62,291 bases of DNA from DATKPC01 sp035524275 (lineage in GTDB: Bacteria; Pseudomonadota; Gammaproteobacteria; Burkholderiales; Burkholderiaceae_F), in the NCBI GenBank assembly GCA_035524275.1, contig DATKPC010000034.1:1-62291 (forward strand), read 5' to 3'. The notes beneath the pieces are model-generated. The model had not been told where the DNA came from. It made no database searches and saw only the letters and a program-made list of their open reading frames with translations. Below are positions 51,052-60,213 of the stretch, in pieces. Numbering within the stretch: the first letter of the stretch is position 1; every line of letters begins with the position of its first letter. A program made the position numbers and the translations under genes.

Positions 51052-52334
51052 CGTCGCCCTCCCCGCATCAGCACGCGGTTCTCGTAGTCGACGCGCAGCA
51101 GCAGCGCGCAGGCGGCAAAACTGGACAGCATCGCGGAGCCGCCGTAGCTCATCAGCGGCAGCGTCAGCCCCTTCGTCGGCAGCAGGCCGGTGGCGACGCC
51201 CATGTTGATGAACGACTGCACGCCGAGCCAGATGCCGACGCCCTGCGCCACGAGACCGCCGAACGTGCGGTCGAGCGCGACGGCCTGCCGCCCGATCTCG
51301 AACGCGCGCTTGACGATCCAGTAGTACAGCACGACGACCGTCAGCACGCCGACCAGCCCCAGTTCCTCGCCGATGACCGCGAAGATGAAATCGGTGTGCG
51401 CCTCCGGCAGGTAGTGCAGCTTGCCGACGCTGGCGCCCAGCCCGACGCCGAACCATTCGCCGCGCCCGAAGGCGATCAGCGACTGCGTGAGCTGGTAGCC
51501 GCGGCCGAGCGCGTATTGCGGATCGAAGGGATTGAGGTACGCGAAGATCCGCTGGCGTCGCCATGGGCTGAGCCAGATGACCATCATGAAGCCGGCCGCC
51601 AGCGCTGCCGAGATGCCGGCGAACAGCCGGCCGTTGACGCCGCCCAGGAAGAGGATCCCCATCGAGATCGCGACGATCACGCCGAACGATCCGAGGTCCG
51701 GCTGCAGCAGCAGCAGCACGCCGACCACGGCCATGACGGCGCCCATCGGCAGGAACCCGCGCTTGAAGCTGTGCATCAGGTCCTGCTTGCGGACGGTGAA
51801 GTCCGCGGTGTACAGGACGCAGGCGACCTTCATGATTTCCGACGGTTGCAGGTTCAGCGGCCCGAGGACGATCCAGCGGCGGGCGCCCAGCTTCACGTGC
51901 CCGACGCCCGGCGCCAGCACGATCACGAGGAGCACCGCCGCCGCCAGGAACGCCAGCGGCGCGAGCCGCTGCCAGCGGTCCATCGGGATCCGCGCGAGCA
52001 CGCCGGCGATCGCCGCCGAGGCGGCGACGAAGAGCACGTGCCGCAGCAGGAAGGAGTCCGGCGCCACGCGGTAGCGCGGCGAGTCCGCCAGCGCGATCGA
52101 CGACGAATACACCATCACGGTGCCGAGCATCACGAGGACGACGATCGCGCAGACGAGCCCGATATCGAACCGCGGCAGGCCGGCTCGCAGCGCGGCGATT
52201 CCGCCGCGGGTGCCCGCGGCGGAAAGCGCGGACAGCGTGCCGCCGGACGCCGAGGTCCAGGGCCGGTCGCGACGCTCGGCGCCGCGGCGCACGAGCAGGC
52301 CGGTCAACGAGACGACGCGTTCCCAGGTCAGCAT
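51048..52334 (-). CDS. ftsW: Septal peptidoglycan polymerase FtsW
   Basis: A SEDS-family glycosyltransferase that polymerises lipid II at the septum with FtsI. The 428-residue protein has about ten hydrophobic helices. The conserved catalytic region is QPDLGSFGVI, with NPFDPQYALGRGYQLTQSL, AHTDFIFAVIGEELGL and PLMSYGGSAML. The cytoplasmic N-terminus of about 55 residues is longer than in E. coli. Its start overlaps the murD end by 7 bp and its stop overlaps murG, giving a tightly coupled chain. Confidence 0.97.
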   Translation of the reverse strand: MLTWERVVSLTGLLVRRGAERRDRPWTSASGGTLSALSAAGTRGGIAALRAGLPRFDIGLVCAIVVLVMLGTVMVYSSSIALADSPRYRVAPDSFLLRHVLFVAASAAIAGVLARIPMDRWQRLAPLAFLAAAVLLVIVLAPGVGHVKLGARRWIVLGPLNLQPSEIMKVACVLYTADFTVRKQDLMHSFKRGFLPMGAVMAVVGVLLLLQPDLGSFGVIVAISMGILFLGGVNGRLFAGISAALAAGFMMVIWLSPWRRQRIFAYLNPFDPQYALGRGYQLTQSLIAFGRGEWFGVGLGASVGKLHYLPEAHTDFIFAVIGEELGLVGVLTVVVLYYWIVKRAFEIGRQAVALDRTFGGLVAQGVGIWLGVQSFINMGVATGLLPTKGLTLPLMSYGGSAMLSSFAACALLLRVDYENRVLMRGGRR

Positions 52335-53830
52335 GGCTGCCCCGCGGACGCCGCGATCTCGCGCACCGCGGCCACGAAGACTTCGGCGCGGTGCCGATAG
52401 TCGCGGAACATGTCGAAGCTCGCGCAGGCCGGCGACAGCACGACCGCGTCGCCCGGCTGCGCGATGCCTGCCGCCGCCTGCACGGCGCGTCCCAGGTCCG
52501 CCTCGTGCCTCAACGCGACGCCGGACGCGGCGAGCGCGGATTCGATGCCGGGCGCATCGCGCCCGATCAGGATCGCCGCGCGGCCGTAGCGCTGCAGCGG
52601 CGCGGCGAGCGGCGCGAAGCCCTGGCCTTTCCCGTCCCCGCCCAGGATGACGACGAGCCGGCCGTCCCGCAGTTCGGCGCCGAGGCCCTCGATCGCGGCG
52701 ACCGTGGCGCCGACGTTGGTGCCCTTGCTGTCGTCGTAGTAGACGACACCGCCGACCGTCGCGACGGCCTCGGTCCGATGCGGCTCGCCGCGGTAGTCGC
52801 GCAGCGCGTGCAGCACGGGCGCGAGCGGACAGCCGATCGCGCGGACGAGCGCCAGCGCGGCCAGCGCATTCGCGGCGTTGTGGCGCCCGCGGATGTGCAG
52901 CGCGTCGGCCGGCATCAGCCGCTGCACGAACACCGGCCCCGGGATGCCCGGAAGTTCGGCGGCGGCGCGCCGGCGACGGCCCGGCTCGCCCGCGTCATCG
53001 GCGACCGCGAGCCAGGTCAGCGCCGCGTCGTGGACGAGCCCGAACTGGTCCGGCTGCGTCGGCGCATCGGTGCCGAACGTCAGCACGCGCGCCTTGCGCG
53101 CCGCCATGGCCATCACCGCGGGAACGTCGCGATTGAGGACCTGGATCGTCGAGGGCGCGAAGATGCGCGCCTTGGCCGCGGCATAGTCGGCGAGCGTCGG
53201 GTGCCAGTCGAGGTGGTCCTCGCTCAGGTTCAGCACCGCGGCGGCGTCGCAGGCCAGCGACGAGGTCGTCGCGAGCTGGAAGCTCGAAAGCTCGAGGACC
53301 CAGGCCTGCGGCAGGCGATCGGACGCCATCGCGTCGAGCAGCGCCTCGAGGGCGCTGGGCGAGATGTTGCCGGCGGCTCGCACGCTCATCCCGGCGCGTT
53401 CGATCATCCTCGCCGCGATCCGTGTCGTGGTCGTCTTGCCGTTGGTGCCGGTGATCCCGACGATCCGCGGCGCGTAGCCGCGCTGCTCGCGGAGCGCGGC
53501 CAGCGCGCGCGCGAAGAGCTCGATTTCGCCGATGACCTCGAGCGCCCGGGCGCGCGCGGCCTCGGCGAAGGAGGCCAGGGGCGGCTTCGAGGGCGACAGC
53601 CCGGGACTCGCGACGACGAGCGCGACATCGTCCAGGAGCGCGTCGGCGAGCGGTCCGGCGACGAATTCCGCCCGCGGCACCTCCAGGCGCAGCCGCGCCA
53701 GCGACGGAGGCTCGACCCGCGTGTCGGCGACGCGGACGAGCCCGCCGCCGGCGTCGACGAAGCGGGCCACCGCGAGCCCGCTCTCGCCGAGGCCCAGCAC
53801 CAGGATCCGCCGCCCGTCGAAGCGCATCAT
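52328..53830 (-). CDS. murD: UDP-N-acetylmuramoylalanine--D-glutamate ligase
   Basis: Adds D-Glu to the muropeptide precursor. In 500 residues the N-domain starts RILVLGLGESGLAVARFV, the ATP site is GITGTNGKTTTT, followed by LELSSFQLATT, NLSEDHLDWH and a C-domain with YYDDSKGTNVGATVAA. I placed the start at the first of two adjacent ATGs (53830) because AGGAG lies 8 bp upstream. An in-frame upstream start at 53860 is possible but would cover that ribosome site. The gap to mraY is then 43 bp. Confidence 0.95.
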   Translation of the reverse strand: MMRFDGRRILVLGLGESGLAVARFVDAGGGLVRVADTRVEPPSLARLRLEVPRAEFVAGPLADALLDDVALVVASPGLSPSKPPLASFAEAARARALEVIGEIELFARALAALREQRGYAPRIVGITGTNGKTTTTRIAARMIERAGMSVRAAGNISPSALEALLDAMASDRLPQAWVLELSSFQLATTSSLACDAAAVLNLSEDHLDWHPTLADYAAAKARIFAPSTIQVLNRDVPAVMAMAARKARVLTFGTDAPTQPDQFGLVHDAALTWLAVADDAGEPGRRRRAAAELPGIPGPVFVQRLMPADALHIRGRHNAANALAALALVRAIGCPLAPVLHALRDYRGEPHRTEAVATVGGVVYYDDSKGTNVGATVAAIEGLGAELRDGRLVVILGGDGKGQGFAPLAAPLQRYGRAAILIGRDAPGIESALAASGVALRHEADLGRAVQAAAGIAQPGDAVVLSPACASFDMFRDYRHRAEVFVAAVREIAASAGQPC

Positions 53831-53873
53831 CGCGCCGCCGCTCCTGCCGTGTTCGACCACGAATCGATTGCCA

Positions 53874-55028
53874 TCAGCGGATCTTCAGCGTTGCGAGGCC
53901 GACCAGCACCAGCATCATGCTGATGATCCAGAACCGCACGACGACCTGGTTCTCCTTCCAGCCGGACAGCTCGAAATGGTGGTGCAGCGGCGCCATCCGG
54001 AAGATGCGCCGGCCGCCGGTCCACTTGAAGTAGGCGACCTGGAGGACGACCGAGACCGTCTCGACGACGAACACGCCGCCCATGATGAACAGGGTGATCT
54101 CCTGTCGCGTGATCACCGCGATCGTCCCGAGCGCCGCGCCGAGCGCGAGCGCCCCGACGTCGCCCATGAAGACCTGCGCCGGGAAGACGTTGAACCAGAG
54201 GAACGCCAGCCCTGCGCCCGCGATGGCGCCGCAGATGATCACGAGTTCGCCGGCGCCCGGCACGTGCGGGAAGAGCAGGTAGCGCGCGAAGTCCGCGCGT
54301 CCGACGACGTAGGCGAAGACCCCGAGCGCGGAGCCGACCATCACCGTCGGCATGATCGCCAGCCCGTCGAGCCCGTCGGTCAGGTTGACCGCGTTGCTGG
54401 AGCCGACGATGACGAAGAACGACAGCGCGACGAAGCCGAGCACGCCCATCGGATAGGCGACGTGCTTGAAGAACGGCACGATCAGGTCGGCGCGCGGCGG
54501 CAGGTCGATCTCGAACCCGCTGCTCGCCCACTGCCAGACCAGGACCCAGATGCGGTCGGTCGACGGAGCCGCGATCGCGAAGGCGAGGTAGAACGCGGCC
54601 GCGAGGCCGACGAGCGACTGCCAGAGGAACTTCTCGCGACTCGACATGCCCTTCGGATTGCGGTGGACGACCTTGCGGTAGTCGTCGACCCAGCCGATCC
54701 AACCGAACGACAGCGTGACGAGCAGCACGACCCAGACGAAGCGGTTCGACAGGTCGGCCCACAGCAGCGTCGTGGCGGCGATCGCGATCAGGACCAGCAC
54801 GCCACCCATCGTCGGCGTGCCCGATTTCGAAAGGTGCGTCTGCGGCCCATCGGTGCGCACGGCCTGGCCGATCTTCAGTTCGGTCAGCCGGCGGATCACC
54901 CAGGGGCCGGCCGCAAGCCCGATCAGCATCGAGGTCGCGGAGGCGAGCACCGCGCGCAGCGTCAGGTAGTTGAAGACGCCGAAGGCGTGGATGTCGCGCG
55001 CCAGCCATTGGAACAGTGCGAGGAGCAT
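53874..55028 (-). CDS. mraY: Phospho-N-acetylmuramoyl-pentapeptide transferase
   Basis: Attaches phospho-MurNAc-pentapeptide to undecaprenyl phosphate, making lipid I in the inner membrane. The 384-residue protein has ten hydrophobic helices. Catalytic-region motifs are THLSKSGTPTMGG, the double Asp in WVDDYRK, NLTDGLDGLA, and the His-rich APLHHHFELSGWKE. The ATG at 55028 begins MLLALFQWLARD, the usual N-terminus, though no strong ribosome site is visible. The frame extends 21 codons upstream without similarity. Confidence 0.97.
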   Translation of the reverse strand: MLLALFQWLARDIHAFGVFNYLTLRAVLASATSMLIGLAAGPWVIRRLTELKIGQAVRTDGPQTHLSKSGTPTMGGVLVLIAIAATTLLWADLSNRFVWVVLLVTLSFGWIGWVDDYRKVVHRNPKGMSSREKFLWQSLVGLAAAFYLAFAIAAPSTDRIWVLVWQWASSGFEIDLPPRADLIVPFFKHVAYPMGVLGFVALSFFVIVGSSNAVNLTDGLDGLAIMPTVMVGSALGVFAYVVGRADFARYLLFPHVPGAGELVIICGAIAGAGLAFLWFNVFPAQVFMGDVGALALGAALGTIAVITRQEITLFIMGGVFVVETVSVVLQVAYFKWTGGRRIFRMAPLHHHFELSGWKENQVVVRFWIISMMLVLVGLATLKIR

Positions 55029-55080
55029 CGTCAGCGGCGGCGCCCATGGCAGCACGCGAATTCCTGAACGGGGACCCGGT

Positions 55081-56457
55081 TCATCCGCCACTCCCCGGCG
55101 CGGCGCGGACGGCGGCCAGGACCCGTTCCATCCGCATGAAGCGGGAGCCTTTCACGAGCAGCGTCGTCCCGCGCTCCAGCGCGGCCAGGACCGCGGCCAC
55201 CAGGTCGTCGAACGCCTCGAAGTGGCGCCCGGCGGGACCGAAGGCCGCGACGGCTTGCGCCATCAGCGGCCCCGTCGCGAACAGGCGCTCGATGCCTCGC
55301 AACGCCGCATAGGCACCGATCTCGCGGTGGAAGGCCACTCCGCTGGCGCCCACCTCGCCCATGTCGCCCAGGACGAGCAGGCGTGGCGGTCGCGCCGCCG
55401 CGAGGACGTCGATCGCGGCGCGCACCGAGTCCGGATTCGCGTTGTACGTGTCGTCGATCAGCGTCGTGCCGTCGGGACCCGGCTCGCGCACGCCGCGGCC
55501 GCCGACCGGCGTGAAGGCCGCGAGCCCGGAGGCGATCGCCGTCGGCGCGATGCCGACGGCCAGTGCGCAGGCACAGGCCGCCAGCGCGTTGCGGACGTTG
55601 TGTTCGCCGACGACCTTCATCGTGACGGCGATTTCCCCCGCCGGCGTGGCGATCTCCAGCTGCGTGCCGTCGTTGCGCGGCGCGTGGTTCGCGGTGACGG
55701 CGGCCGATTCGTGCAGCCCGAAGTCTAGGACCCGCCGCGTCCCGGCGGCGCGACGCCAGATCGAGGCGCACGGATCGTCGGCCGGAAACACGGCGACGCC
55801 GTCCGGCGGCAGCGCGTCCAGCACGGCGGCGTTCTCGCGGGCGGTCGCCTCGACGCCCGGCATGAACTCCTGGTGCTCGCGCTGCGCGTTGTTCACCAGA
55901 CCCACGGTCGGGCGCGCGAGTTGCGCCAGGTAGGCGATTTCGCCGGGATGATTCATGCCGAGCTCGAACGCCGCGGCGCGATGCCACGACCGCAGTTCGA
56001 GCAGCATCAGCGGCACGCCGATGTCGTTGTTGAGGTTCCCGCGCGTCGCGCACCAATGGGCGCGGCCGCCGGAGGCACCATGGGCCTTCGCGAGGATCGC
56101 GGCGATCATCTGCGTCACGGTCGTCTTGCCGTTGCTGCCCGTCACCGCGATGACGGGGATGCGAAAGCCGGAGCGCCACCCGGCGCCCAGCATCCCGAGG
56201 CTGCGACGGCTGTCCGCCACGACGAGCTGCGGGCACGGAAGATCGAACTCCCTTTCGACGAGGAGCGCGGCGGCACCCCGTTCGACGGCCGTGGCCGTGT
56301 AGTCGTGCCCGTCGAAGCGCGGGCCGCGCAGCGCGACGAAAAGGCAGCCGGCGGCGATCGTCCGCGTGTCGGTCGAGACGCCGTTGAAGACCGTGCCCGG
56401 CGCGCCGCGCACGCGGCTTCCGGGCACGAAGGCGGCGGCCTGCGCGAGCGTCATCAT
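55081..56457 (-). CDS. murF: UDP-N-acetylmuramoyl-tripeptide--D-alanyl-D-alanine ligase
   Basis: Adds the D-Ala-D-Ala dipeptide made by Ddl. The 458-residue Mur ligase has the ATP site VTGSNGKTTVTQM near residue 110, AFELGMNHPGEI, NNAQREHQEFM, and a C-domain with DDTYNANPDSVRAAI and LGDMGEVG. Two ATGs are adjacent; the first (56457) overlaps the murE stop by 4 bp. The long open frame that continues upstream through murE is a shadow and not a MurE-MurF fusion, since murE is read in a different frame. Confidence 0.96.
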   Translation of the reverse strand: MMTLAQAAAFVPGSRVRGAPGTVFNGVSTDTRTIAAGCLFVALRGPRFDGHDYTATAVERGAAALLVEREFDLPCPQLVVADSRRSLGMLGAGWRSGFRIPVIAVTGSNGKTTVTQMIAAILAKAHGASGGRAHWCATRGNLNNDIGVPLMLLELRSWHRAAAFELGMNHPGEIAYLAQLARPTVGLVNNAQREHQEFMPGVEATARENAAVLDALPPDGVAVFPADDPCASIWRRAAGTRRVLDFGLHESAAVTANHAPRNDGTQLEIATPAGEIAVTMKVVGEHNVRNALAACACALAVGIAPTAIASGLAAFTPVGGRGVREPGPDGTTLIDDTYNANPDSVRAAIDVLAAARPPRLLVLGDMGEVGASGVAFHREIGAYAALRGIERLFATGPLMAQAVAAFGPAGRHFEAFDDLVAAVLAALERGTTLLVKGSRFMRMERVLAAVRAAPGSGG

Positions 56458-58067
56458 GGCGCCCCCCGCGGCGTCGGCATCGCCGCGCGCGCGGCCAGCG
56501 CCTCGCGGGCGCGGTCCGCATCGTCGAACGGCAGCCGGCGGCCGCCGATTTCCTGGACCGTCTCGTGACCCTTGCCCGCCAGGAGCACGACGTCGGCCGC
56601 CGCCGCCTGCAGGATCGCGTGGCGGATCGCTTCCGCCCGATCGGCGATCCGCGCCGGCGGCCGCGCCGCATCGGCGCCGCGAGCGATCTGCTCGATGATC
56701 GCGTGCGGGTCCTCGGAGCGCGGGTTGTCGCTCGTCAGCACGACGTGGTCGGCGAGGCGCGTCGCGACCTCGCCCATCGGCGCACGCTTGCCGGCGTCGC
56801 GGTCGCCGCCGGCGCCGAAGACGATCCACAAGCGACCGGCGCGGGCGCGTGCCAGCGGCCGCAGCGCGACGATCGCCTTTTCGATCGCGTCCGGGCTGTG
56901 CGCGTAGTCGACGATCACGAGGGGCTCGCCGGTCGATTCGTCGTTCGCGGCGTCGCGTCCCGCCACGCGCTGCATGCGACCCGCCGGCGCCTGCAGCGCG
57001 GCGCACTGCGCGACGGCCGTCTCGAGGGGCACGCCGCAGCAGAGCGCGGCCCCGATCACCCCCAGCAGGTTCGAGACATTGAACGACCCGATCAGCGGCG
57101 TCGTCACCGTCGCGGCCTGCGGCGACGAGCCCGACGCCGCGCCGCTCCAGGCCGCGCCACTCCAGACGAGTGCGAACCGCATCGACGCCGACGCCGCCTG
57201 CACGTCCGAGGCCGCGAGCAGCGAGATCCGGCCGGCGCGGCCGGGCGCGGCATCCGCGCCGATGCGCGCCCTCAGGGCGTCGAGGGTCGCCACGCCGTAG
57301 CCGACGACCTGCAGCCCGCGCCGCAGCGCCGCGGCGGCAAGTGCCGGGCCCTCGGCGTCGTCGAGATTGAAGACCGCGCTGGACAGCGTCGGCGTCGCGA
57401 ACAGGCGCGCTTTCGCGTCGCGGTAGGCCGCCATCGAGCCGTGGTAGTCCAGGTGGTCGCGGCTCAGGTTCGTGAACATCGCGACGTCGAAGGCGACGCC
57501 GTCGACGCGCCCCTGGTCGATTCCGATCGACGAGACCTCCATCGCGACGGCCGCGGCGCCGGCATCCAGAAGATGCCGCAGCACGCGGTGCAGGCTTGCC
57601 GCGTCCGGCGTCGTGAGGCCCGTGCGATCGAGCGGCTCGTCCGGAAAGCCGGCGCCCAGCGTCCCGACGACGGCGCAGCGGCGGCCGATCGCCGACAGCA
57701 TTCGCGCGATCCAGAACGTGGTCGAGGTCTTGCCGTTCGTCCCGGTGACGCCGACGACGAGCAGCCGTTCGCTCGGGCGGCCGTAGTACCGGTCGGCGAC
57801 TTCGCCCAGCAGGCGGCCGAGTCCGTCGCACGGCAGGACCGGCAGGGACAGCGGCGTCGGCGAACCGGCCCAGCCGGTCGCCTCGACGATGGCGGCGGCG
57901 GCGCCTCGCCCGGCGGCCGTCGCGAGATAGTCGCGGCCGTCGGCGCGCGCGCCGGGGACTGCGACGAACACGTCGCCGCGCTCGACGAAGCGGCTGTCGA
58001 GGCGCAATTCGCGCGACTGCGGCGCGACCTGGCGCAGCCAGCTGCAGACCTCGGCCGCCGTCGTCAT
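56454..58067 (-). CDS. murE: UDP-N-acetylmuramoyl-tripeptide synthetase (meso-diaminopimelate-adding)
   Basis: Adds the third stem-peptide residue. In 537 residues the ATP site is VTGTNGKTSTTFW near residue 110, followed by TTPDAASLHRVL, EVSSIGIDQGRV and NLSRDHLDYHGSM. The substrate-selecting motif is DNPR (in SDNPRSEDP), which marks addition of meso-diaminopimelate, as expected for a Gram-negative wall. An Ala/Ser-rich insert near residue 300 (WSGAAWSGAASGSS) is unusual. Its start overlaps the ftsI stop by 4 bp and its stop overlaps murF. Confidence 0.97.
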   Translation of the reverse strand: MTTAAEVCSWLRQVAPQSRELRLDSRFVERGDVFVAVPGARADGRDYLATAAGRGAAAAIVEATGWAGSPTPLSLPVLPCDGLGRLLGEVADRYYGRPSERLLVVGVTGTNGKTSTTFWIARMLSAIGRRCAVVGTLGAGFPDEPLDRTGLTTPDAASLHRVLRHLLDAGAAAVAMEVSSIGIDQGRVDGVAFDVAMFTNLSRDHLDYHGSMAAYRDAKARLFATPTLSSAVFNLDDAEGPALAAAALRRGLQVVGYGVATLDALRARIGADAAPGRAGRISLLAASDVQAASASMRFALVWSGAAWSGAASGSSPQAATVTTPLIGSFNVSNLLGVIGAALCCGVPLETAVAQCAALQAPAGRMQRVAGRDAANDESTGEPLVIVDYAHSPDAIEKAIVALRPLARARAGRLWIVFGAGGDRDAGKRAPMGEVATRLADHVVLTSDNPRSEDPHAIIEQIARGADAARPPARIADRAEAIRHAILQAAAADVVLLAGKGHETVQEIGGRRLPFDDADRAREALAARAAMPTPRGAP

Positions 58068-59917
58068 CGCGGCTCCTCGCCGCTGCGCGCGAGCACCGGC
58101 GCGGGCAGCGCGTCGGACGGAACCTGCAGCGTCCGCAGCGCGGCGCCGGCAACCTGGCTGAAGACGGGGCCGGCGACGTCGCCGCCGTAGATTCGGCCCG
58201 CCGCCGGCTCGTCGATCATCACCGCGACGACGATCCGCGGGTCCGAGGCCGGCGCGAAGCCGACGAACGAGGCGACGTACGTCCCGGAGTAGCCGCCCGC
58301 CCGGGCCTTGCGGGCCGTGCCCGTCTTGCCGGCCGCCCGATAGCCGGGTACGCGCGCCGCGTTGGCGGTTCCCTCGGAACTCACGACGCGTTCCAGTATC
58401 GCGCGCATCTCGCGCGCCGTCTCCGACTTCACGACCCGGACCGCCGGCGGCGGCGTATCGACGCGCAGCAGCGTGACGGGCGGCACGTCACCGTCGCGCG
58501 CGAACGCGAGATACGCGTGCGCGAGCTGCAGCAGCGAGACCGATACGCCATAGCCGAACGCGACCGACGCCTGCTGCAGCTGGCCCCAGGTCTTGGCCGG
58601 CCACAGGCGCCCGGTGGATTCGTGCGGAAAGCCGGCGTGCGCGGCGCGCCCGAAGCCGACGCCGTTGTACATGTCCCACAGCGACTGCGCCGGCATCTTC
58701 AGCGCGATCGTCGCCGCCCCGACGTTGCTCGACTTCACAATGACCTGCTCGACCGTGGCGGTGCCCAGCGCGTGCGTGTCGCTGATCGTATGGCCGCTGA
58801 TCGTCATGTGGCCGTTGCCGGTCGGGATCAACGTCGTCGGCGTGACGACGCCGGCGTCCATCGCCGCGGCGATCGAGATCGGCTTCATCGTCGAGCCGGG
58901 CTCGAAGGTGTCGGTGACCGCGCGGTTGCGCATCCGGTCGGCGTCGAGCCGGCCGCGCTGGTTGGGGTCGTAGCTGGGCCAGTTCGCGATGGCCAGGATC
59001 TCGCCGGTGTGGACGTCGAGGACGACGATCGAGCCGGCCTGCGCCGCGTTCGCCTGGACCGCGGCCTCGAGCGTCGAGAACGCCGCGTACTGGATCCGGT
59101 TGTCGATCGACAGCTGCAGGTCCGTCCCGTCGATCGGTGGCCGCAGCCAGTCCTCGTCGACGATCCGGTGCAGGTTGTCGGAAATCACGCGCCGCTGGCC
59201 GGCGGCGCCGTTGAGGCTGTCCTCGAAGGCGAGTTCGACGCCTTCCTGCCCGTGCTCGTCGCCGTTGGTGATCCCCACCAGGTGGGCGGCGACCGGACCT
59301 TCGGGATAGACGCGGCGGAACTCCTCGCTGGAGTGGATGCCCGCGATGTGCAGCGCGTCGATCTGGCGCATCGCGTCCGGGTCGACCTGGTGGCGGAGGA
59401 TGACGAACTTGCGGTCGTCCGACGCGAGTCGCCGGTCCAGTTCGGTCGGCGCCATCTGCAGCAGCGTCGCGAGCCGCCGCATCGCGTCGGGCGGCGCGTC
59501 GACGTATTCCGGCATCGCCCAGACCAGGCGCGCCGGAACCGACGTCGCCAGCAGCGCCCCGTTGCGGTCCGTGATCCGTCCGCGCGTCGCCGGGATCGCG
59601 ATCGTCCGCTCGAACCGCTCGGCGGCCTCGTGCTTCAGGAATCCGGTCGAGATGCCGCCCTGCAGGAAGAAGCTGCGAACCGCGAGCGCCAGGAAGGCGA
59701 TGAACAACCCGAAGAGCAGCAGCTTCGAGCGCCACGACGGCAGCCGGACCGCGAGCGCGTCGTGGCCGCGACCGGTCCCGCGGCGCCGCTCGCGCGGAGC
59801 CGCGCCGCGCGAGCGGGAGAACAGGCGCCGCGGCGCTTCTTCGCTCCAGGTGCCCGCCTCGCGCAGCGCCGCGCGCAGCAGGCCGGGCGTGGCGCGCGCG
59901 TCGAGCGGCGGCTTCAC
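58064..59917 (-). CDS. ftsI: Septal penicillin-binding protein 3 (transpeptidase FtsI)
   Basis: The class B PBP that crosslinks septal peptidoglycan with FtsW, and a beta-lactam target. In 617 residues the membrane helix is near 64-84, followed by the non-catalytic domain (RGRITDRNG at 112-120) and the transpeptidase domain with STMK (342-345, nucleophile Ser342), SSN (396-398) and KTGT (531-534). The cytoplasmic tail of about 60 residues is longer than in E. coli (about 23) and rich in Arg. Its start overlaps ftsL by 4 bp. Confidence 0.97.
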   Translation of the reverse strand: MKPPLDARATPGLLRAALREAGTWSEEAPRRLFSRSRGAAPRERRRGTGRGHDALAVRLPSWRSKLLLFGLFIAFLALAVRSFFLQGGISTGFLKHEAAERFERTIAIPATRGRITDRNGALLATSVPARLVWAMPEYVDAPPDAMRRLATLLQMAPTELDRRLASDDRKFVILRHQVDPDAMRQIDALHIAGIHSSEEFRRVYPEGPVAAHLVGITNGDEHGQEGVELAFEDSLNGAAGQRRVISDNLHRIVDEDWLRPPIDGTDLQLSIDNRIQYAAFSTLEAAVQANAAQAGSIVVLDVHTGEILAIANWPSYDPNQRGRLDADRMRNRAVTDTFEPGSTMKPISIAAAMDAGVVTPTTLIPTGNGHMTISGHTISDTHALGTATVEQVIVKSSNVGAATIALKMPAQSLWDMYNGVGFGRAAHAGFPHESTGRLWPAKTWGQLQQASVAFGYGVSVSLLQLAHAYLAFARDGDVPPVTLLRVDTPPPAVRVVKSETAREMRAILERVVSSEGTANAARVPGYRAAGKTGTARKARAGGYSGTYVASFVGFAPASDPRIVVAVMIDEPAAGRIYGGDVAGPVFSQVAGAALRTLQVPSDALPAPVLARSGEEPR

Positions 59918-60213
59918 GGTGCCCCCTGGGCGCCGGGCACCGCCGGTGCGGCGCCGAGGTAGATCGTGCGCGCCGGCTCGATCGGACGCAGCCCGAGGTT
60001 GTGCGCCGCGACCGCGACCGACGCCGGTTGGGTCAGCGTGCCCAGGTCGGCGTTCAGGCGCGTCGCGTCCGCGTCGAGTCGACGCGCCTCCTGCTGCGCC
60101 GCCTCCAGGTCGACGAACAGGCTGCGGGCGCGGTACTGGCTGTTGACCAGGCCCAGGCCGCCGGCGAAGAGCGCGAGGCCAAGGACGGCGGCCCAGGCGC
60201 GGTACGACATCAT
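59914..60213 (-). CDS. ftsL: Cell division protein FtsL
   Basis: A 99-residue bitopic protein of the FtsQLB complex. It has one N-terminal helix (AWAAVLGLALFAGGLGLV, near 6-23) and then a periplasmic coiled coil (LFVDLEAAQQEARRLDADATRLNAD region), with the FtsL-type ending AAHNLGLRPIEPART. The first of two adjacent ATGs overlaps the rsmH stop by 4 bp. Its position between rsmH and ftsI confirms the call despite low sequence conservation. Confidence 0.93.
   Translation of the reverse strand: MMSYRAWAAVLGLALFAGGLGLVNSQYRARSLFVDLEAAQQEARRLDADATRLNADLGTLTQPASVAVAAHNLGLRPIEPARTIYLGAAPAVPGAQGAP

Noticed and set aside
55081..58152. Apparent MurE-MurF fusion of about 1020 residues
   Set aside because: Only the last 458 residues resemble MurF. 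The upstream part is an out-of-frame reading of murE, which has its own complete frame overlapping murF by 4 bp.
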